This document shows, in pieces, positions 60,323 through 64,000 of a stretch of 64,000 nucleotides of DNA; positions within the stretch are counted from its first letter, which is position 1; each line of letters begins with the position of its first letter. The stretch spans positions 54,983,501-55,047,500 of the forward strand of contig CP136898.1 in NCBI GenBank assembly GCA_034359265.1, in the 5' to 3' direction. The position numbers and the translations under genes were made by a program. The stretch comes from Canna indica. Lineage: Eukaryota; Streptophyta; Magnoliopsida; Zingiberales; Cannaceae. The notes beneath the pieces were generated by a model. It had not been told where the DNA came from, searched no databases, and saw only the letters and a program-made list of their open reading frames with translations.

Positions 60323-62366
60323 TTGCCCACTTTCGGAACAAAGTTCCCTACTTTCGAAACCAAGTTCCCAACTTTCCGAACCAGTTTCCCAACTTTCAAA
60401 ATCATGTTTCGGACTTTCAGAACCAAATTCCCAACTTTCAGAACAAAGTTTCCACCTTTCGCAACCAAGTTCCCATCTTTCGAAACCAATACCCGAACTT
60501 TCGGACCAAGATCCTAGGTTGCGGAACTAAGTTCCCAACTATCGGAATCGAGTTTCCAACTTTCAGACCAGAATTCCCAACTTTCAGAACCTTGTTCCCA
60601 ACATTCGGAACCAAGTTTCCAACTTTCGGAACCAAGCTCCCAACTTTCGGAACCAAGAAACAAACTTTCGTAACCAAGTTGCCAATTTTCGGAACCAAGT
60701 TTTCTACTTTCGGAACAAAGTTTTCTACTTTCGGAACAAAGTTACCAACTTTCGGAACCAAGCTCCCAACTTTCAGAACCAAATTTCGAACTTTCGAAAC
60801 CAAGTTCTCAAATTTTGGAACCAAGTTTCCAACTTTTCAAACCAAGTGGCCAAATATCTGAATCAAGTTATGAATTTTCTGATCCTAGTTCTCAACTTTC
60901 AAAACCAATTTCGGAACTTTCGGAACCAAAATCCCATCTATCGAAACCAAGTTTCGAACTTTTCGAACCAAGTTCCCAACATTCCAAACCTAGTTCCCAA
61001 ATTTCATAACCATGTTCCCAGCTTTCGGAAATAAGTTTTCAACTTTCGGAACCAAGTTTCCAACATTTGGAATCAAGTTTCACACTTTCAGATCCATGTT
61101 TCGATGGTTTCGAAACAAATTCCCAACTTTCAGAACATAGTTTCCACCTTTCAGAACAAAGTCTCCACCTTTCAAAACAAAGTTACCACCTTTCAAAACC
61201 AAGTTTCTATCTTTCGGAACCAATACCGGAACTTCCGGACCAAGATCCGAGCTTGCAGAACCAAGTTCCCAATTTACGGAACCGAGTTCCTAACTTTTGG
61301 AACCGAGTTCTCATCTTTCGGAACCGTGTTCCCAACTTTCATAACAAAGTTCCTAATTTTTGGAACCAAGTTTCCAAATGTCGGAAACAAGTTCCCGACT
61401 TTCGTAACCAAGTTCTCTACGTTCGGAACCTTGTTCCCAACATTCGGGACCAAGTTCCCAACTTTCAAAACCAAGTTTCCTACTTTCAGAACCAAGTTCC
61501 CAACTTTTGGAACCATATTTCGATCTTTTTGATCCAAATTCCTAACTTCTCGAACAAAGTTTCTAACTTTAGCAACCAAGTTATCATCTTTCGGAACCAA
61601 GATCCGAACTTTGGGAACCAAGTTCCTAACTTTCGGGACAAAGTTCCCAACTTTCAGAAAGAAGTTCCCAACTTTCGGCACCAAAGTCCCAACTTTCGGA
61701 ACCAAGTTTCAAACTTTCGGAACCAAGTTTCAAACTTTCGAAATCATGTTTCGATCTTTCCAAATAAAATTCCCAATTTCCGAACAACGTTTCCAACTTT
61801 CAGAATCAAGTTCCCATCAAGTTATCAACTTTCTGAACCAAGTTTTCAACTTTCGAAACCAAGTTCCCAACATTCAGAACCAAATTTCGAACTTTTGGAA
61901 CCAAGTTCCCAACTTTTGGAACAAAGTTTCTAACTTTAGCAACCAAGATCCAAACTTTCGAAAATAGGATCCCAAGTTTCCAAATCAAGTTCCGAACTTT
62001 CGGAACCAAGTTCCCTACTTTCATAACCAAGTTTCGAGTTTTTGGAACCAAGTTCCCAACTTTCGAAATCAAGTTCCCAACTTTCGGAACCAAGTTCCCA
62101 ACTTTTAGGACCAAGTTTCGAGTTTTCGAAACCATGTTCCCAACTTTGGGAACCAAGTTTCCAACTTTCGAAACCAAGTTCCTAACTTTCGGAACAAATT
62201 TCCGAATTTTCCGAACCAGGTTCCAACTTTTAGAACTAAGTTCCGAACATTTGGAAGCAAAATCTCAACTTTCGAAAGCAAGTTCCGAACTTTAGGAATC
62301 GAGTTCCCAACTTTCGTAACCGAGTTCCCAACTTTCTAAATCGAGTTCCCAATTTTCAGAACCGAG
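60323..62366. repeat. Zone D HOR unit (2,044 bp) after the dimeric block
   Basis: This unit starts like the 54166 and 58255 type (CCCTACTTTCGAAACC) and not like the 52145/56234 type (CCCTTCTTTCCAAACC), so the strict 4089 alternation stops here. It has no TGG marker near 61741. Confidence 0.88.
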
Positions 62367-63930
62367 TTGCCCACTTTCGGAACAAAGTTCCCTACTTTCG
62401 AAACCAAGTTCCCAACTTTCCGAACCAGTTTCCCAACTTTCAAAACCATGTTTCGGACTTTCAGAACCAAATTCCCAACTTTCAGAACAAAGTTTCCACC
62501 TTTCGCAACCAAGTTCCCATCTTTCGAAACCAATACCCGAACTTTCGGACCAAGATCCTAGGTTGCGGAACTAAGTTCCCAACTATCGGAATCGAGTTTC
62601 CAACTTTCAGACCGGAATTCCCAACTTTCAGAACCTTGTTCCCAACTTTCGGAACCAAGTTTCCAACTTTCGGAACCAAGAAACAAACTTTCGTAACCTT
62701 GTCTCCACCTTTCAAAACAAAGTTATCACCTTTCAAAACCAAGTTTCTATCTTTCGGAACCAATACCGGAACTTTCGGACCAAGATCCGAGCTTGCAGAA
62801 CCAAGTTCCCAACTATCGGAACCGAGTTCCCAATTTACGGAACCGAGTTCCTAACTTTTGGAACCGAGTTCTCATCTTTCGGAACCGAGTTCCCAACTTT
62901 CATAACAAAGTTCCTAATTTTTGGAACCAAGTTTCCAAATGTCGAAAACAAGTTCCCGACTTTCGTAACCAAGTTCTCTACGTTCGGAACCTTGTTCCCA
63001 ACATTCGGGACCAAGTTCCCAACTTTCAAAACCAAGTTCCCAACTTTCAGAACCAAGTTCCCAACTTTTGGAACCATATTTCGATCTTTTTGATCCAAAT
63101 TCCTAACTTCTCGAACAAAGTTTCTAACTTTAGCAACCAAGTTCTCATCTTTCGGAACCAATATCCGAACTTTGGGAACCAAGTTCCTAACTTTCGGGAC
63201 AAAGTTCCCAACATTCAGAAAGAAGTTCCCAACTTTCGGCACCAAAGTCCCAACTTTCGGAACCAAGTTTCAAACTTTCTGGGAAATCATGTTTCGATCT
63301 TTCCAAATAAAATTCCCAATTTCCGAACAACGTTTCCAACTTTCAGAATCAAGTTCCCATCAAGTTATCAACTTTCTGAACCAAGTTTTCAACTTTCGAA
63401 ACCAAGTTCCCAACTTTCAGAACCAAATTTTGAACTTTTGGAACCAAGTTCCCAACTTTCGGAACCAAGTTCCCAACTTTTGGAACAAAGTTTCTAACTT
63501 TAGCAACCAAGATCCAAACTTTCGAAAATAGGATCCCAAGTTTCCAAATCAAGTTCCGAACTTTCGGAACCAAGTTCCCTACTTTCATAACCAAGTTTCG
63601 AGTTTTTGGAACCAAGTTCCCAACTTTCGAAATCAAGTTCCCAACTTCCGGAACCAAGTTCCCAACTTTTAGGACCAAGTTTCGAGTTTTCGAAACCATG
63701 TTCCCAACTTTGGGAACCAAGTTTCCAACTTTGGAAACCAAGTTCCTAACTTTCGGAACAAATTTCCGAATTTTCCGAACCAGGTTCCAACTTTTAGAAC
63801 TAAGTTCCGAACATTTGGAAGCAAAATCTCAACTTTCGAAAGCAAGTTCCGAATTTTACGAACCGAGTTCCCAACTTTCGTAATCGAGTTCCCAACTTTC
63901 GAAATCGAGTTCCCAATTTTCAGAACCGAG
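62367..63930. repeat. Shortened zone D HOR unit (1,564 bp)
   Basis: At about 62698 ACTTTCGTAACC joins TTGTCTCCACCTTTC. In the previous unit these lie at about 60675 and 61157, so about 480 bases are missing. The last 70 bases of the window (63931-64000) begin the next unit. Confidence 0.87.
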
Positions 63931-64000
63931 TTGCCCACTTTCGGAACAAAGTTCCCTTCTTTCCAAACCAAGTTCCCAACTTTCCGAACCAGTTTCCCAA

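Larger units (their letters stand above)
4981..64000. repeat. 21-bp tandem satellite array with higher-order structure, continuing past the window
   Basis: The whole stretch, apart from two LINEs and one MITE, is a head-to-tail array of one 21-bp monomer; I found no inverted segment. The monomer is GGAA + CCAAGTTC + CCAACTTTC, seen as three consecutive perfect copies at 11476-11538. It is about 48% GC with one CpG, at the monomer junction. Common variants change the CC of the first half-unit, the ACC to ACA or ATC, and the junction CG. Because 21 is seven codons and the consensus has no stop in any frame, all six frames stay open over long distances. Both host-gene and protein-repeat interpretations are therefore unsupported. 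About 55 kb is satellite, close to 2,600 monomers. Confidence 0.97.
43939..64000. repeat. Satellite zone D: HOR units of about 2.05 kb, palindrome-less type
   Basis: GAGTTGCCCAC register points lie at 43939, 46004, 48051, 50098, 52145, 54166, 56234, 58255, 60323, 62367 and 63931. Spacings are 2065, 2047, 2047, 2047, 2021, 2068, 2021, 2068, 2044 and 1564. All units have CATCAAGTTATCAACTTTC in place of the palindrome and AGTTCTCATC or AGTTATCATC after TTTAGCAACCA. The array continues beyond the right edge. Confidence 0.93.

Noticed and set aside
4981..64000. Long open frames with heptapeptide repeats (for example 9656-10492, 44662-45576) as genes for repetitive structural or antifreeze-like proteins
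   Set aside because: All six frames are open because the 21-bp repeat has no stops. Starts are mostly non-ATG, frames overlap on both strands, and indels break them at random.
4981..64000. CRISPR-like array
   Set aside because: Repeats are directly adjacent without unique spacers, the host is a plant, and no cas genes are present.

Overview
This window is nuclear DNA from a land plant, most likely an angiosperm. The evidence is L1-clade LINE retrotransposons of the plant type (ORF1 with DUF4283 plus a CCHC knuckle, ORF2 with EN, RT and zf-RVT), a PIF/Harbinger (Tourist-like) MITE, and no bacterial gene organisation. I cannot name the species. I see no functional host gene, tRNA, rRNA, CRISPR array or prokaryotic operon.

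Layout. Bases 1-4980 are a decayed LINE (copy 1) running off the left edge: ORF1, then an ORF2 broken by indels, an internal deletion and nonsense codons, then a 3' UTR remnant without a poly(A) tail. From about 4981 to the right edge the window is one head-to-tail satellite array with a 21-bp monomer, roughly 2,600 monomers by length. It is interrupted by three later insertions: a 5'-truncated LINE (copy 2, 7368-9107, perfect 14-bp TSD), another 5'-truncated LINE of the same family (copy 3, 15361-16886), and an 831-bp MITE (38125-38955, TSD TTA).

The satellite is hierarchical. Diverged 21-bp monomers are organised into higher-order repeats (HORs). Zone A (4981-7367) is diverged and irregular. 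Zone B (9108-15360) alternates units of about 1.8 kb and 0.94 kb, giving a 2.755-kb period. Zone C (16887-43938) has units of 2.19-2.20 kb and then 2.05 kb, with partial duplications and deletions. Zone D (43939-64000) has units of about 2.05 kb that pair into a 4.089-kb period between about 50.8 and 60.3 kb. HOR copies in zones C and D look nearly identical while monomers inside a unit differ strongly, the usual sign of recent homogenisation. The left edge looks older.

The many apparent open reading frames of 60-300 codons in the array are artefacts: the monomer is exactly seven codons long and its consensus has no stop in any of the six frames. The most notable signals are the multi-tier satellite itself, its two-helical-turn monomer built from two half-units, CpG-decay variants at a fixed monomer position, an 18-bp palindrome present once per HOR in zones B and C but lost from zone D, and a conserved 3' UTR hairpin and repeated motif in the LINE family. 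The satellite may be undescribed, but that cannot be decided without a database search.
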